From Bacillota bacterium (GTDB taxonomy: Bacteria; Bacillota; Clostridia; Clostridiales; Clostridiaceae), in assembly GCA_021781745.1 (NCBI GenBank), contig JAJXWH010000003.1:142343-206342 (forward strand): a DNA stretch of 64,000 nt, written 5' to 3'. The position numbers were made by a program, and so were the translations under genes. Under the pieces are notes generated by a model. The model saw nothing but the letters and a program-made list of their open reading frames with translations. It had not been told where the DNA came from and made no database searches. The stretch's first letter is position 1, and every line of letters starts with the position of its first letter. Positions 8,588 to 19,032 of this stretch are shown here, piece after piece.

Positions 8588-9565
8588 TCATCCTCCAATC
8601 TGAGACATCTTTCTTATATCTATATTATTAGATTTCTTGTCTTCGTTAAATTCATGTTTTTCTGGTTTACTTAAGATCCCAGACTTCATTACATTTGTTA
8701 ATTCCTCTTCACTAATACCATTTCTAATTAGATTCTTTAAGTCAATGCCAGTTCCATAACATAAGCATGGTTTAAGCACCCCATCTGCAGTGATTCTAAT
8801 TCTATTGCAGTTCTTGCAAAATTCATTACTTATAGCACTAATAAAGCCTATTCGCCCTTTAAATATATCATTTTTATAATATACAGCAGGTCCATTATCC
8901 TTTACACTATTTACCTTTGAAAACTTTCCAAACTCTTTTTCAAGAATATCTAATATCTCTTTGCTAGATATACCATCAAACGACTTTCCTAATCCCATTG
9001 GCATCATTTCTATAAACCTTACATCTACATCTTTTTCTTTGCTAATTAATGCAATATTAGTTAATTCATCAAAATTAAAATTTTTAATAGGTACGCAGTT
9101 TATTTTAATTTTCATACCGTTTTTCACTGCTTCCTTTATTCCATTTATAACTATATCAAATTCATTTCTTCTCGTAATATCATTAAATTTCTTTTTTATT
9201 AATGTGTCTAAACTTACATTTATACTATCAACATCTGAGCTTTTTAACTCCTGAATTTTATCGTAAAGGAATACTCCGTTTGTAGTTAATGTAACACTTT
9301 TTATATGTGGTAATTCTTTAATATACCTAATTAATTCTACAGCATCTTGCCTGAGCAGAGGTTCCCCTCCAGTTATTTTAATCTTTGTAATTCCCAAATT
9401 AGAAGCACTTCTACAGATTTTAATAATTTCATCGAAAGTTAATATTTCATCATTTTTTAAGGTATCAAATTCACCTTCTGAAACACAATATTTACACCTT
9501 AAATTGCATTTATCAGTTATAGATATTCTAAGATACTCTATATTACGTTTATATAAATCTAGCAA
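8588..9565 (-). CDS. moaA: GTP 3',8-cyclase (radical SAM)
   Basis: A 325-residue MoaA, the radical SAM enzyme that starts molybdopterin synthesis from GTP. The SAM cluster cysteines are C20, C24 and C27 (CNLRCKYC), the GGEP motif is at 66-69, and the C-terminal cluster that holds GTP uses C250, C253 and C267 (CKNCNRIR, KPCL). The protein ends in the Gly-Gly pair that is essential in the family. The start is TTG with AGGAGG 11 bases upstream. It works with the MoaC encoded just upstream in the transcript. Confidence 0.96.
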   Translation of the reverse strand: MLDLYKRNIEYLRISITDKCNLRCKYCVSEGEFDTLKNDEILTFDEIIKICRSASNLGITKIKITGGEPLLRQDAVELIRYIKELPHIKSVTLTTNGVFLYDKIQELKSSDVDSINVSLDTLIKKKFNDITRRNEFDIVINGIKEAVKNGMKIKINCVPIKNFNFDELTNIALISKEKDVDVRFIEMMPMGLGKSFDGISSKEILDILEKEFGKFSKVNSVKDNGPAVYYKNDIFKGRIGFISAISNEFCKNCNRIRITADGVLKPCLCYGTGIDLKNLIRNGISEEELTNVMKSGILSKPEKHEFNEDKKSNNIDIRKMSQIGG

Positions 9566-9626
9566 GATCTTGTTTTCCTCCTTATTATAATCATGTAGGT
9601 TGTATAAATACTCCAGCAGTTAAAAG

Positions 9627-10109
9627 CTATTTTTGCCTATTATTTTCTATATCTCCACTTTTGCCACCTGTCTTTTTATATAAGTAAACCTCACCTATTT
9701 CCATAGTTTTGTCCATAGCCTTGCACATATCATAAATTGTAAGAAGCGCTACTGTTACTCCAGTTAGTGCCTCCATTTCAACCCCAGTTTTACCACTTAC
9801 CTTAACAATACATGTTGCTTCTATTTCTAATTTTTCTTCAGACATCTTAAAATCAATACTGCTTTTAGTAATCATTAGCACATGACACATTGGTATTAAG
9901 TCTGATGTTTTTTTAGTTGCCATAATTCCTGCAACCCTTGCGACTCCCAAAACATCGCCCTTTTTTGATGTTCCATTTTTTACGGCATCAAAAACCTCTT
10001 TATTTACTATAATTTTTCCCTTTGCAATAGCTGTTCTTTCTGTTACATCTTTATTTGTTACATCTACCATTATTGCGTTTCCATTTTTATCAAAATGGTT
10101 CAACTCCAT
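9627..10109 (-). CDS. moaC: cyclic pyranopterin monophosphate synthase
   Basis: A 160-residue MoaC, which turns the MoaA product into cyclic pyranopterin monophosphate. Family blocks are visible: [16 protein letters not shown] near the N-terminus, DLIPMCHVL with the catalytic histidine, [20 protein letters not shown] (split by the conserved Lys-Thr-Gly) and [10 protein letters not shown] longer frame exists upstream, but GGAGGA sits seven bases before the ATG at 10107-10109 and the protein then starts at the usual place. It is followed by moaA after 61 bases. Confidence 0.96.
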   Translation of the reverse strand: MELNHFDKNGNAIMVDVTNKDVTERTAIAKGKIIVNKEVFDAVKNGTSKKGDVLGVARVAGIMATKKTSDLIPMCHVLMITKSSIDFKMSEEKLEIEATCIVKVSGKTGVEMEALTGVTVALLTIYDMCKAMDKTMEIGEVYLYKKTGGKSGDIENNRQK

Positions 10110-10126
10110 ACTGGATTCCTCCATTC

Positions 10127-11152
10127 TTACATTCCTTTTCCAAACCCACAGTTTGGATAGGTGCATATATCACAAGATAAGCAAAGACCTCCATGTCCCA
10201 TTATCGATAAATCTTTACTAGATAGTTTAACATTTGCCATTATTCTAGGTAAAACTAAATCAAATATAGTTCTCTTTGAATACATTACACAACCTGGCAA
10301 TCCGACTATTGGAATATTATTTTTATAATAGGATAGTAGGAACATTGCTCCCGGTAATACTGGTGCCCCATAAGATATAATTTCGGCTCCTGTGCTTTTT
10401 ATTGCGCTTGGAGTTAAATCATCTGGATCTACGCTCATACCTCCTGTACAGACTATCATATCTGCACCTTTTTCAAGAAAACCAATAATAGCTTTTCTTA
10501 TATTTTCAAGGTCATCATTAACTATCTCTTGCCCTAATATTTCAGCATTATATTCTGATAATTTTTCTATTATAACGGGCCCAAAAGTATCTTTAATTCT
10601 GTCATAAAATATTTCATTACCTGTGGTAACAATACCAACTTTTTTGATAGCAAATTTTTTAATATTTAGTAACGGCTCATCTCCTACTATTTTTTTAGCT
10701 TCATTCATTTTTTCTTTTTCTATAACAAGCGGAATAACCTTAGTCCCTGCTAATTTATCACCTTTTTTAACAGGAAAGTTATTATGACGAGTAGCAATCA
10801 TAATTTCACCTAAAGAATTGATTTTGTTCATTTTCTCTACGTCAATTTGTAAAAGGCCATCAACGTCTGCTACAAGTTCAACCTTACCTTCTTTAACCTC
10901 AGTCCCTACTATATTTTCCCCTTTGCATACACTAAGTAGAATATCTGCCGCCTCATTTTCATGCAGCATTTCCTCATTTTTTTCCCATATATAAATATTA
11001 TCTTTACCTAATGAAAGTAAAATCGGAACATCTTCTTCTTTAATAATATGCCCTTTTCTAAAAGCAATATTTTTAGTTACTCCTTTTATTATTTGAGTAA
11101 TATCATGGCATAAAACATGGCCAACTGCCTGTGTTGTTTTTATCATTTTCAT
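10127..11152 (-). CDS. MoeA-like molybdopterin-binding protein with C-terminal Cys cluster
   Basis: A 341-residue protein. The second half is the MPT-binding fold shared by MoeA, MogA and Cin[29 protein letters not shown] and [22 protein letters not shown]. The first 150 residues resemble the shorter N-terminal part of clostridial MoeA-like proteins. The last residues carry a cysteine cluster [12 protein letters not shown] not found in classic MoeA. It probably inserts molybdenum or hands on cofactor, and the Cys block may bind metal or selenium/sulfur. I used the ATG at 11150-11152 (AAGGAG ten bases upstream). The gene lies directly upstream of moaC. Confidence 0.85.
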   Translation of the reverse strand: MKMIKTTQAVGHVLCHDITQIIKGVTKNIAFRKGHIIKEEDVPILLSLGKDNIYIWEKNEEMLHENEAADILLSVCKGENIVGTEVKEGKVELVADVDGLLQIDVEKMNKINSLGEIMIATRHNNFPVKKGDKLAGTKVIPLVIEKEKMNEAKKIVGDEPLLNIKKFAIKKVGIVTTGNEIFYDRIKDTFGPVIIEKLSEYNAEILGQEIVNDDLENIRKAIIGFLEKGADMIVCTGGMSVDPDDLTPSAIKSTGAEIISYGAPVLPGAMFLLSYYKNNIPIVGLPGCVMYSKRTIFDLVLPRIMANVKLSSKDLSIMGHGGLCLSCDICTYPNCGFGKGM

Positions 11153-11204
11153 AATATACAATCTCCTTAAATATGATCTCTATTACAAATTAAATATAAT
11201 TCTA

Positions 11205-12113
11205 TCATTTATCTGAATTGTTGTAAAAATTTTTTATGAATTTTATAAACTTTCTTCCTGTTAAGGAAAGTTGTCTATTTTGTCTATATACAACAAATAT
11301 TTTCTTATATCTTTTTTGATTACATATATCAAAGGTTAATATTTTACCAAACATTTCAAAGTCTTCTGTTGCCTTTTTAGACATTATTGATATTCCAATC
11401 CCACTACTTACGGATTTTTTTATTGTTTCTTGGTCATTAATTCTCCCTATTACATTTAATTTATTGATATCAAAATTTATATTTTCAAGGAATATAGCAG
11501 CCTCTTTCTGATCCTCAGGTCTGCATTCTCTCATTATTATTGGCTCTTTTAATAAATCATCTAAAGAAACACCATTTTCTTTAATTCTTCGATATTTGCT
11601 ATTATTAGGTGTTATAATAACTAGCTTATCCTTGTAGATTTCTTCATATACACAGTTTGTATTCTCAATTTTTTTGCCCACAACTCCAATCTCAACTTCA
11701 TTTCCTGCTACTTTCTCAATAACTTCATTACTATCTCCTCTTATCACTGAAAAATAATTATTAGGATTTTTTTCATTAAAGGCAAATAGCACTTCTGGTA
11801 AAATATATTGTGCTGACATTGTAGATGCAGCTAATGTAATTTCATTGTTATCACATTGTTGCTTATTAAATGCTTCTAATGCTTTGTTTTTCATATCTAT
11901 AATTTCTTTAGCATATTTATAGAACTTTTTCCCGTCTTCTGATATATACATCTTTTTAGTTGTCCTTATAAAAAGCTCAACATTTAGTTCATCCTCTAAG
12001 GACTTAATCTGCCCACTTATTGTTGGTTGGGATAGGAAAAGCTTTTGTGCGGCTTTTGAAAAACTATTCAATTCTACTACATTCACAAAAGCTTCAAGTT
12101 GTTTAAATTCCAT
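11205..12113 (-). CDS. LysR-family transcriptional regulator
   Basis: A 302-residue LysR regulator. The winged helix-turn-helix is at residues 1-60 (FVNVVELNSFSKAAQKLFLSQ, with the helix-turn-helix in SFSKAAQKLFLSQPTISGQ), followed by the ligand-binding domain from about residue 90. It lies inside the long operon, 30 bases after hydA and about 50 before the MoeA-like gene, so it is probably co-expressed and may tune the cofactor genes. Its ligand is unknown; molybdate, selenium or sulfur compounds, or purine products, are all possible. Confidence 0.9.
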   Translation of the reverse strand: MEFKQLEAFVNVVELNSFSKAAQKLFLSQPTISGQIKSLEDELNVELFIRTTKKMYISEDGKKFYKYAKEIIDMKNKALEAFNKQQCDNNEITLAASTMSAQYILPEVLFAFNEKNPNNYFSVIRGDSNEVIEKVAGNEVEIGVVGKKIENTNCVYEEIYKDKLVIITPNNSKYRRIKENGVSLDDLLKEPIIMRECRPEDQKEAAIFLENINFDINKLNVIGRINDQETIKKSVSSGIGISIMSKKATEDFEMFGKILTFDICNQKRYKKIFVVYRQNRQLSLTGRKFIKFIKNFYNNSDK

Positions 12114-12143
12114 CTTCCTAATTCTTCTCCTTATGCCTGAATA

Positions 12144-13517
12144 TTATAAGCATTTTTTTCTTTTTAAATACCTTCCAATTAGATTCTCCTCATTTACAGC
12201 TTTATCTTCAACCATCTTATTTCCTCTTAAGAATACCATTTTGATTTTTGCTTTACTTGGAAAACCTTCATATGGAGTAAAATCCACTTTTTGCATGCTG
12301 CTTATAGCTTTAATAACTTCATCATTTCCTTCATCTATAATTATTAAATCAGCATGACTTCCTACGGCTATTTCACCTTTTAGCGGGTATAATCCAAATA
12401 TTTTAGCAGGTTTTGTAGATGTCAATTCGACCATCTTGTTTAATGAAATTAAATTTTCACAGACTCCGCTGCTATACATAAGCTGAATTCTATGTTCTAC
12501 TCCCGGTATACCATTTGGAACTTTAGAGAAATCTCCCTCTCCAAGTGCTTTCTTATATCCATAATTGAAGGAACAATGATCTGTTGCAACAGTATCTATA
12601 TCTCCATCCTTTATAGCTTTCCATAAAGCTTTACTATCTTCTTTATCTCTAAGTGGAGGCGACATTATATACATAGCTCCTTCAAAACCATTATCGCCTT
12701 GCAATTCATACTTATCTTTATTTAAAAAAAGATAATGAGGGCAAGTTTCTGCAAATATCTTTATTCCTTTTTTTCTTGCATTATTTACCGCTTCAAGAGC
12801 CAATTTAGAACTCAAATGAACTATATAAACTGGATAATCTACTTCCTCTGCTGATTTAATTAAAGTTTTTACTGCATCTAGTTCCACTTCTGGTGGTCTT
12901 GATATAGCATGGTACTTCATTTCTAAATTACCATTTCTAATTAGATTGTTGATATTTTCAACTATTTTATCTCCATTTTCACAATGAAATGAAATAAGCA
13001 CTCCTAGTTCCTTTGCCTTCTTTAAAGCATTACTTATTTCTTCCTCATTGACTTGAAGATTTTTATATGCCATATACATCTTAAACGAAGTTATGCCTAT
13101 GCTCACCATTTTTTCCATTTCTTCTTCTACTTCTTTATTCCATTCACATAAAGTCATATGAAACCCATAATCACAGTAACATTTATCTTCTGTTTTTTCC
13201 TTGTATACTTCTAAAGCTTCACTAAGCTTTTGACCTTTATGACAATCTACAAAATCAATTATTGTAGTAGTTCCACCAGCTATTGCAGCCTTAGTACCGC
13301 TTTCAAAATCATCGGATGTATTAGAACCTAAATCAAAATGAGTATGAACGTCTATTCCACCTGGAAGAATATAGCTTCCTGCTAAATCAATTATTTCATC
13401 CCCTTCTTTTTCAAGAGATAATCCTATAGATTCAATTATTTCATTTTCTATTCTTAAATCGCTTTTAAATGTTTTCTTACTAGTTACTATATAAGCACCT
13501 TTAAGTACTTTTCCCAT
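12144..13517 (-). CDS. hydA: dihydropyrimidinase / D-hydantoinase family amidohydrolase
   Basis: A 457-residue cyclic amidohydrolase. The binuclear zinc ligands are in place: H58 and H60 (DVHTH), the carbamylated lysine K146 (ITSFKMYMAYK), H178 (SFHCENG), H234 (YIVHLSS) and D313 (ATDHCSF). Such enzymes open cyclic ureides such as dihydropyrimidines and hydantoins. In the anaerobic urate-degradation cluster of gut bacteria the equivalent gene (hyuA/hydA) is required and lies beside ssnA, ygeY, ygfK and dpaL, exactly as here. The preferred ring substrate cannot be read from the sequence. Confidence 0.93.
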   Translation of the reverse strand: MGKVLKGAYIVTSKKTFKSDLRIENEIIESIGLSLEKEGDEIIDLAGSYILPGGIDVHTHFDLGSNTSDDFESGTKAAIAGGTTTIIDFVDCHKGQKLSEALEVYKEKTEDKCYCDYGFHMTLCEWNKEVEEEMEKMVSIGITSFKMYMAYKNLQVNEEEISNALKKAKELGVLISFHCENGDKIVENINNLIRNGNLEMKYHAISRPPEVELDAVKTLIKSAEEVDYPVYIVHLSSKLALEAVNNARKKGIKIFAETCPHYLFLNKDKYELQGDNGFEGAMYIMSPPLRDKEDSKALWKAIKDGDIDTVATDHCSFNYGYKKALGEGDFSKVPNGIPGVEHRIQLMYSSGVCENLISLNKMVELTSTKPAKIFGLYPLKGEIAVGSHADLIIIDEGNDEVIKAISSMQKVDFTPYEGFPSKAKIKMVFLRGNKMVEDKAVNEENLIGRYLKRKKCL

Positions 13518-13575
13518 TTTTATTCACCTACTTGAATTACTTAAATTTTATTACACATTAATTATTAAATCCTCG

Positions 13576-14904
13576 TTACATTCTATCCCACAATTTTTGG
13601 CTGACTCTTCTAGCCTCAGTTAAGATCTCATCGTCGTTAACATTGACAAGCTTACCGCTTTCTACTACAATTTTTCCGTTTACAATAGTTGTATCTACAG
13701 ATTTACCCATCATTCCAAATAAAATATGGGAACTATAGTTAGTTTCATTCATTGGAGTTAATGGATTGTAATCTACTATTATTACATCAGCATTTGCTCC
13801 CTTTTCAATAATTCCGAAACTGCCTTCAAAATGTCTTTCAGCAATCTTTCTATTATTTTCAAATAACATTAATGGCACTTCAGTCCAAGCTGCTGCAGGA
13901 TTTTTTAAATTGTGCTTATGAATTATATTTGCTACCTTCATAGATTCAAACATATCCTGAGTATAACCATCTGTTCCAAGACCAACGACTGCACCTTTTT
14001 TTATAAGGTCAAGTGCTGGTGATACCCCCACTGCATTCCCCATATTAGATTCTGGATTATGTACCACTGCTGTTTTAGTCTTTACAAGTAACTCTCTTTC
14101 CCCATCATTTGCATGTACGCAGTGAACCGCAATAGTTTTTTCATCTAATATGTTAAAGGCATTTAATCTCTCTACTACTCGAATACCATATTTCTCTACA
14201 CATTGCTTCTCATCATCTATTCCTTCAGCTACATGAATATGATATCCACAGTTTAATTTTTCTGCCTTATCTACACATTTTTTTAAGGATTCATCAGAAA
14301 GTGTAAAACTTGCATGCATTCCAAACATAGCAGATTTCATATTATCTTTCTTTTCTATACAATACTTTATATAATCTACATTTTCTTTAATTCCTTGTTC
14401 TAAAATTTCCTCGCCATCTCTGTCTGATACCTCATAACAAAGTGAAGTTCTTATTCCAAGTTCCTCTGCTACTTCGCTGATTGTAAAAAGACTATTCGAT
14501 ATAGCATTTGGGCTTGCATGATGATCAAAAAATGTTGTTACGCCAAACTTTAAACTATCAATTAATGTAGTGTAAGCGCTATATTTTACATCCTCTAGAT
14601 TTAATTTCTTATCTAATCTCCACCATAAATTATTTAATATATCTAAGAAATTCTCAGATACAGGACCATCCAAATTCATTCCCCTGGCAAAAGCACTATA
14701 TATGTGCCCATGGGTATTTATAAGACCTGGCATTATTACTTTTCTATCGGCATTAATATATTCTGCATTTTCATATTTATTTAATATGTCGTTAGTATTC
14801 CCATAGTCTATTATCTTCCCATCTTTTATAACCACTGCTCCATCTTCTACAAATGGATTTCCCTTATTGTGGGTTATCAATCGTCCATTACCTATAATTT
14901 TCAC
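13576..14904 (-). CDS. ssnA: putative aminohydrolase SsnA
   Basis: A 442-residue amidohydrolase of the SsnA type, related to chlorohydrolases and guanine deaminase. Metal ligands are H65 and H67 (NTHGH), a histidine in YHIHVAEG, one in AVHCVHAN and an aspartate in GLGTDGYTQ. SsnA is found almost only in selenium/molybdenum hydroxylase clusters and in urate-degradation loci, where it probably opens or deaminates a purine-derived intermediate. The start is GTG with AGGAGG seven bases upstream. It is 14 bases from the D-aminoacylase-like gene and 58 from hydA. Confidence 0.93.
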   Translation of the reverse strand: MKIIGNGRLITHNKGNPFVEDGAVVIKDGKIIDYGNTNDILNKYENAEYINADRKVIMPGLINTHGHIYSAFARGMNLDGPVSENFLDILNNLWWRLDKKLNLEDVKYSAYTTLIDSLKFGVTTFFDHHASPNAISNSLFTISEVAEELGIRTSLCYEVSDRDGEEILEQGIKENVDYIKYCIEKKDNMKSAMFGMHASFTLSDESLKKCVDKAEKLNCGYHIHVAEGIDDEKQCVEKYGIRVVERLNAFNILDEKTIAVHCVHANDGERELLVKTKTAVVHNPESNMGNAVGVSPALDLIKKGAVVGLGTDGYTQDMFESMKVANIIHKHNLKNPAAAWTEVPLMLFENNRKIAERHFEGSFGIIEKGANADVIIVDYNPLTPMNETNYSSHILFGMMGKSVDTTIVNGKIVVESGKLVNVNDDEILTEARRVSQKLWDRM

Positions 14905-14918
14905 AAGAATTCCTCCTA

Positions 14919-16505
14919 CTATTTTCTAAGTACCATTCCAGCTTTCACTTTTATATATTGCCCTTTTTCAACAGTTAATTGACCGTTTATTATTACATAA
15001 TCTATTCCTTTAGGATATTGTATTGGATCTTCAAAAGTTCCTTTGTCTATAACTGTATCCTTATTAAAAATAACGATATCTGCAAAATATCCTTCTTTAA
15101 GCATCCCTCTTTTTTTCATACTGAATGCACTCGCTGCCTTACTTGTCATTTTCATAATAGCTTCTTCAAGAGTTAATACTTCGAGTTCTCTATGGAATCT
15201 TCCAAGGATTCTTGGGAATGAACCATAAGCTCTAGGATGGGGCTTTCCTGAAAGTAATCCGTCAGTACAAACATTTTGTTCTGCTAGTTTCATAAACTTG
15301 ATTATATGTTCTTCTTTTCCATAATAATCCACCATTCCAACTGCATTCTCTTCTTCTAGCAAAAGGTCAAAAGTTGCATTATATGCATCCTTTCCTCTTA
15401 GCTCTCCAAGCTCTGTTAAACTTTTTCCTATGGCATCTTCATTTTTCTTAGTCTTTACTGAAGTTACAAAGATTCCATCAAATCCTGCAAAATCAATAAA
15501 ATTATCCCAGCCTTCAATGCCATTTTCCATATCATAAATCATTTTTTCTCTCATTTCTTCAGAAGAAAGTCTTTCTAACAGCTTATCTGTACCTCCATCA
15601 TGAGCCCAAGGCGGCAATATTACTCCAAGCATTGTGCTTCCTGCTGCATATGGATACTGATCAAAGGTAACTCTTATACCCTTTTCCTTTGCTTCATTAA
15701 TTAATTCAATTACTTCATCAATATACTTCCAATTCTTCTTTCCGCATACTTTAAAGTGTGAGAAATGAATTCTAACCCCTGACTTTTCACCAATTTCAAT
15801 TATTTCTCTCATCGAACTAATAATTGTATCTGCTTCACTTCTTTGATGTACTACAAATACTCCATCAAACTCAGCTACAACCTTACACATTTCTATAAGT
15901 TCTTTTGTTTGTGAATAAGCACAAGGCATATATATTAATCCTGTAGATAATCCATAAGCTCCAGCCTGCATTTCTCTTCTTGTTACTTCACACATTTCTT
16001 TTATTTGTTCATCATTAGGTATAACATTATCAAGCCCTAGCACCTCCATTCGTACATTCCCATGGGGTACTAAATAAGCTTCATTTAAGCCTACTCCGTT
16101 ATTCTCCATCATCCTAAGATAGTTATCTGTAGTTTCATATTCCCAATCTATATCATCTGATTCTCCATCTAGGCCTGCTAGATTTTTTCTCCAAGGTGAT
16201 ATATATTTTTTGGGTAGTGGTGCCATAGATATTCCATCCTGACCTAGCACTTCTGTTGTTATACCTTGTCTGATTTTAACTTCATTATATGGATTCTCTA
16301 ATATCTTTAGGTCACTATGAGAGTGAGTATCAATAAAGCCCGGGGCTATAACTAACCCCTCAGCATTTATTGTTTTATCTACATTTTCTTCATTAATTTC
16401 TTTTGCTATTTTTTCTATTTTCTCATTACAGATTAAGATATCTCCAATGAAGCCTTTGTTTCCACTTCCATCAGCAATAAAACCACCTTTTATTAATATC
16501 TTCAC
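14919..16505 (-). CDS. N-acyl-D-amino-acid deacylase / D-aminoacylase family amidohydrolase
   Basis: A 528-residue amidohydrolase of the D-aminoacylase branch. H61 and H63 (GFIDTHSHSD) begin the metal site, followed by TTEVLGQDG, an LSTGLIYMPCAYS segment, HFKVCGKKNW, and a late metal-site region VCTDGLLSGKPHPRAYGSFPRILG (split by the catalytic Asp). The start is GTG with AAGGTGA upstream. It sits between ygeY and ssnA in the urate-type operon. Known clusters often carry ygeW in this set, which I do not see; this gene may deal with an N-carbamoyl or N-formyl intermediate instead. That role is inferred only from position. Confidence 0.88.
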   Translation of the reverse strand: MKILIKGGFIADGSGNKGFIGDILICNEKIEKIAKEINEENVDKTINAEGLVIAPGFIDTHSHSDLKILENPYNEVKIRQGITTEVLGQDGISMAPLPKKYISPWRKNLAGLDGESDDIDWEYETTDNYLRMMENNGVGLNEAYLVPHGNVRMEVLGLDNVIPNDEQIKEMCEVTRREMQAGAYGLSTGLIYMPCAYSQTKELIEMCKVVAEFDGVFVVHQRSEADTIISSMREIIEIGEKSGVRIHFSHFKVCGKKNWKYIDEVIELINEAKEKGIRVTFDQYPYAAGSTMLGVILPPWAHDGGTDKLLERLSSEEMREKMIYDMENGIEGWDNFIDFAGFDGIFVTSVKTKKNEDAIGKSLTELGELRGKDAYNATFDLLLEEENAVGMVDYYGKEEHIIKFMKLAEQNVCTDGLLSGKPHPRAYGSFPRILGRFHRELEVLTLEEAIMKMTSKAASAFSMKKRGMLKEGYFADIVIFNKDTVIDKGTFEDPIQYPKGIDYVIINGQLTVEKGQYIKVKAGMVLRK

Positions 16506-16548
16506 TTTTAATCACCTTCTATATATTTATAACGTTAAGTTTTTTAGA

Positions 16549-17736
16549 TTATTTGTTATAAACAGATTTTAATATTCCATAGTATCCTTCTGCTCCAGTG
16601 AATAACTGTTCTTGTTCTATATATTCATCAATTGTATGAGCTAAATTTTCCTTTGACGGACCAAAACCGATTGTTCTGATTCCAGCTTCTCCTGCATAAT
16701 GAGAACCATTTGTACAAAATGAATACTGAGTTATTTCTGGATCTATTCCAGCTGCTTTCAATCCTTTAAGAGCCGATTGGACAAACTCATCTTCCTCACT
16801 GTATAACCAAGCTGGGAAGAATCTTTCACCTTCAATAGTTTCACCGGTATAGCAAGTTTCCTTTCCTATTGCATATGAAACTTTTGCATTTAACTCGTTG
16901 TCTTCTGCCATTAATTCATCAATTATTTTTTGGATAAGAGCCAATACGCCTTCTTTAGTTTCTCCAATTAAAAGTCTTCTATCAAAAGTAGCTCTACAAT
17001 AATCTGGAACTACTGATGCTCCTGGATATGGTGAGGATTTGATATCAGTTAAAACTAATATCCCCTTACCAAGTATTTCATGTACTGGAGTTTCTATATT
17101 TTGAATCTTTTCAATTATTTTAGACATTTTATAAACTGCATTAATCCCCTTTTCTGGATTAGCTGAGTGAGCTGGTCTTCCAAACGTCTCAATAACAATT
17201 TCCGCTCTTCCTCTTTGACCAATCTTTAAATTTAATTCTGAAGATTCTCCAATAATTACATAATCAGGCTTTACAGCTTCACTTATTTTTCTTGCTGCCA
17301 CTCCTTCAAAGATTTCTTCATGAACTACACCTGCAACAAAGATATCTCCCTCAAAATCTTTATTAGTATCTTCTGCAAAATAAGCTGCTGCTGCAATCAT
17401 AGCTGAAGTTTGTCCCTTCATATCTGAAGTTCCTCTTCCATAAATTTTCCCATCAGCTATTTCTCCTCCGAATGGTGCATGAGTCCATTTTGAATCATCT
17501 GGTACCGGAACTGTATCAATATGGCCATCAAAAAGCAATCTCTTTCCTGGTTTGCTTCCTTTAATATGACCAATTACATTGCCATAAGCATCTACAAAAC
17601 ATTCATCATATCCTAATGCTTTAAAATTTTTCTTTATAACTTCTACCACTTTTCCTTCTTCGCCTGAAACTGAGTGAATTCTTACTAAATCCTGACATAA
17701 TTTTGTTAATACTTCTTTTCTTTTATTATCTAACAT
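16549..17736 (-). CDS. ygeY: YgeY family selenium metabolism-linked hydrolase
   Basis: A 395-residue M20-family metallohydrolase. The metal site shows H72 and D74 (DGHIDTVPVP), D105 (GRGTSDMKGQ) and the catalytic/metal pair E140-E141 (VVHEEIFEG); a C-terminal GFGPSKENLAH supplies the last histidine. YgeY proteins occur with DpaL, YgfK and SsnA and are thought to cleave an amide in purine-derived intermediates. AGAGGAAGATAG precedes the ATG. The gene is 39 bases downstream of dpaL. Confidence 0.93.
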   Translation of the reverse strand: MLDNKRKEVLTKLCQDLVRIHSVSGEEGKVVEVIKKNFKALGYDECFVDAYGNVIGHIKGSKPGKRLLFDGHIDTVPVPDDSKWTHAPFGGEIADGKIYGRGTSDMKGQTSAMIAAAAYFAEDTNKDFEGDIFVAGVVHEEIFEGVAARKISEAVKPDYVIIGESSELNLKIGQRGRAEIVIETFGRPAHSANPEKGINAVYKMSKIIEKIQNIETPVHEILGKGILVLTDIKSSPYPGASVVPDYCRATFDRRLLIGETKEGVLALIQKIIDELMAEDNELNAKVSYAIGKETCYTGETIEGERFFPAWLYSEEDEFVQSALKGLKAAGIDPEITQYSFCTNGSHYAGEAGIRTIGFGPSKENLAHTIDEYIEQEQLFTGAEGYYGILKSVYNK

Positions 17737-17775
17737 ATCTATCTTCCTCTCATTTTAGTTCTTGCACTGATTTCT

Positions 17776-18978
17776 TTAGTAACTGCCGTCCCAAACTATT
17801 TCTCTATATTTCTTAGGATCTGTATCTCCTTCAGTACTAAATAAAAGTACTCTTGAATTCTCATTTAATTCTAAAGCTTCTTTTAAATCTTTGTAATCAT
17901 CATTTATCATAATTTCATATAGAAGACCTGCTGTTACTGCGCCTGATTCACCTGAAATTACTCTTGTATCTCCTTTTAAAGGATTTCCTAAAATTCTCAT
18001 TCCCTTTGCAGTTACCCAGTCTGGACATGAAACAAAAGCTTTTGTATGATTTTTCAATATTTCAAAGCCAAGGGTATTAACTTCTCCGCATGCAAGTCCA
18101 GCCATTATTGTCTGCATATCTCCACCCACTGCTCTTGCTTCTCCATCATCTGCTATTGCTGATTTATAGTAACAATCTGCAAGGTTTGATTCTACTACTA
18201 CAGTCTTTGGACAATCTTCTCCATAAACACTAGCAAAGAAACCTTGAATAGCTCCTGCTAAAGATCCAACACCTGCCTGAACAAAAATATGTGTAGGTTT
18301 TGCCACGTTAAACATTTCTAATTGCTCTTTTGCCTCTAATGCCATTGTTCCATAACCTTGCATTATCCATGCTGGTATTTTTTCATAACCTTCCCATGCA
18401 GTATCTTGAACCATTACTCCATTATGTTCCTCTGCATATTTATTAGCAAGCCTTACAGCATCATCATAATTTAAATCTGTAATACTTGCCTCAGCGCCTT
18501 CTGCCTTTATATTGTTTAATCTTTCAAGCGAAGATCCTTTTGGCATATAAACTACTGATTTTTGTTTTAATCTATTAGCTGTCCATGCAACACCTCTTCC
18601 ATGATTACCATCTGTTGCAGTTACAAAGGTTATTTCTCCTAATTCTTCTTTAACTTCTTTTGAAATCATTTTTTCATATGGTAGATTTTCTATATCTTCT
18701 CCAAGTTTATCTGCTAAATATTTTCCCATAGCAAATGATCCGCCTAATACTTTAAAAGCATTTAATCCAAATCTATAAGATTCATCCTTTAAGTAAATTC
18801 CACCAAGTCCAATTTTTTTAGATAATTCTTTTAAATTTACCAGTGGCGTTTTATCATATTCTAAAAAGCTTTCATGAAATTTCTTTGCTTTTGAAACTTC
18901 CTCTTTATTAAGAAATTTTATACTACCTTCCTTATCTCCTTTAGGCAATGTATTTTCTTTCCATAATATTTTTTCCAT
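17776..18978 (-). CDS. dpaL: 2,3-diaminopropionate ammonia-lyase
   Basis: A 400-residue fold-type II PLP enzyme, also called YgeX. The PLP lysine is K76 in GLNAFKVLGG, and the phosphate/substrate loops TDGNHGRGVAW and GVGSLAGAI follow. It splits 2,3-diaminopropionate into pyruvate and ammonia via 2-aminoacrylate. In urate-using anaerobes this gene is part of the required cluster. The start has GAGGGG upstream, and it follows ygfK after 54 bases. RidA, which clears 2-aminoacrylate, is encoded about 11 kb away. Confidence 0.95.
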   Translation of the reverse strand: MEKILWKENTLPKGDKEGSIKFLNKEEVSKAKKFHESFLEYDKTPLVNLKELSKKIGLGGIYLKDESYRFGLNAFKVLGGSFAMGKYLADKLGEDIENLPYEKMISKEVKEELGEITFVTATDGNHGRGVAWTANRLKQKSVVYMPKGSSLERLNNIKAEGAEASITDLNYDDAVRLANKYAEEHNGVMVQDTAWEGYEKIPAWIMQGYGTMALEAKEQLEMFNVAKPTHIFVQAGVGSLAGAIQGFFASVYGEDCPKTVVVESNLADCYYKSAIADDGEARAVGGDMQTIMAGLACGEVNTLGFEILKNHTKAFVSCPDWVTAKGMRILGNPLKGDTRVISGESGAVTAGLLYEIMINDDYKDLKEALELNENSRVLLFSTEGDTDPKKYREIVWDGSY

Positions 18979-19032
18979 TACACTTACTTCCCCTCGTATT
19001 TTCTTTTAATCTCAGTAAATATTTAATTTTTC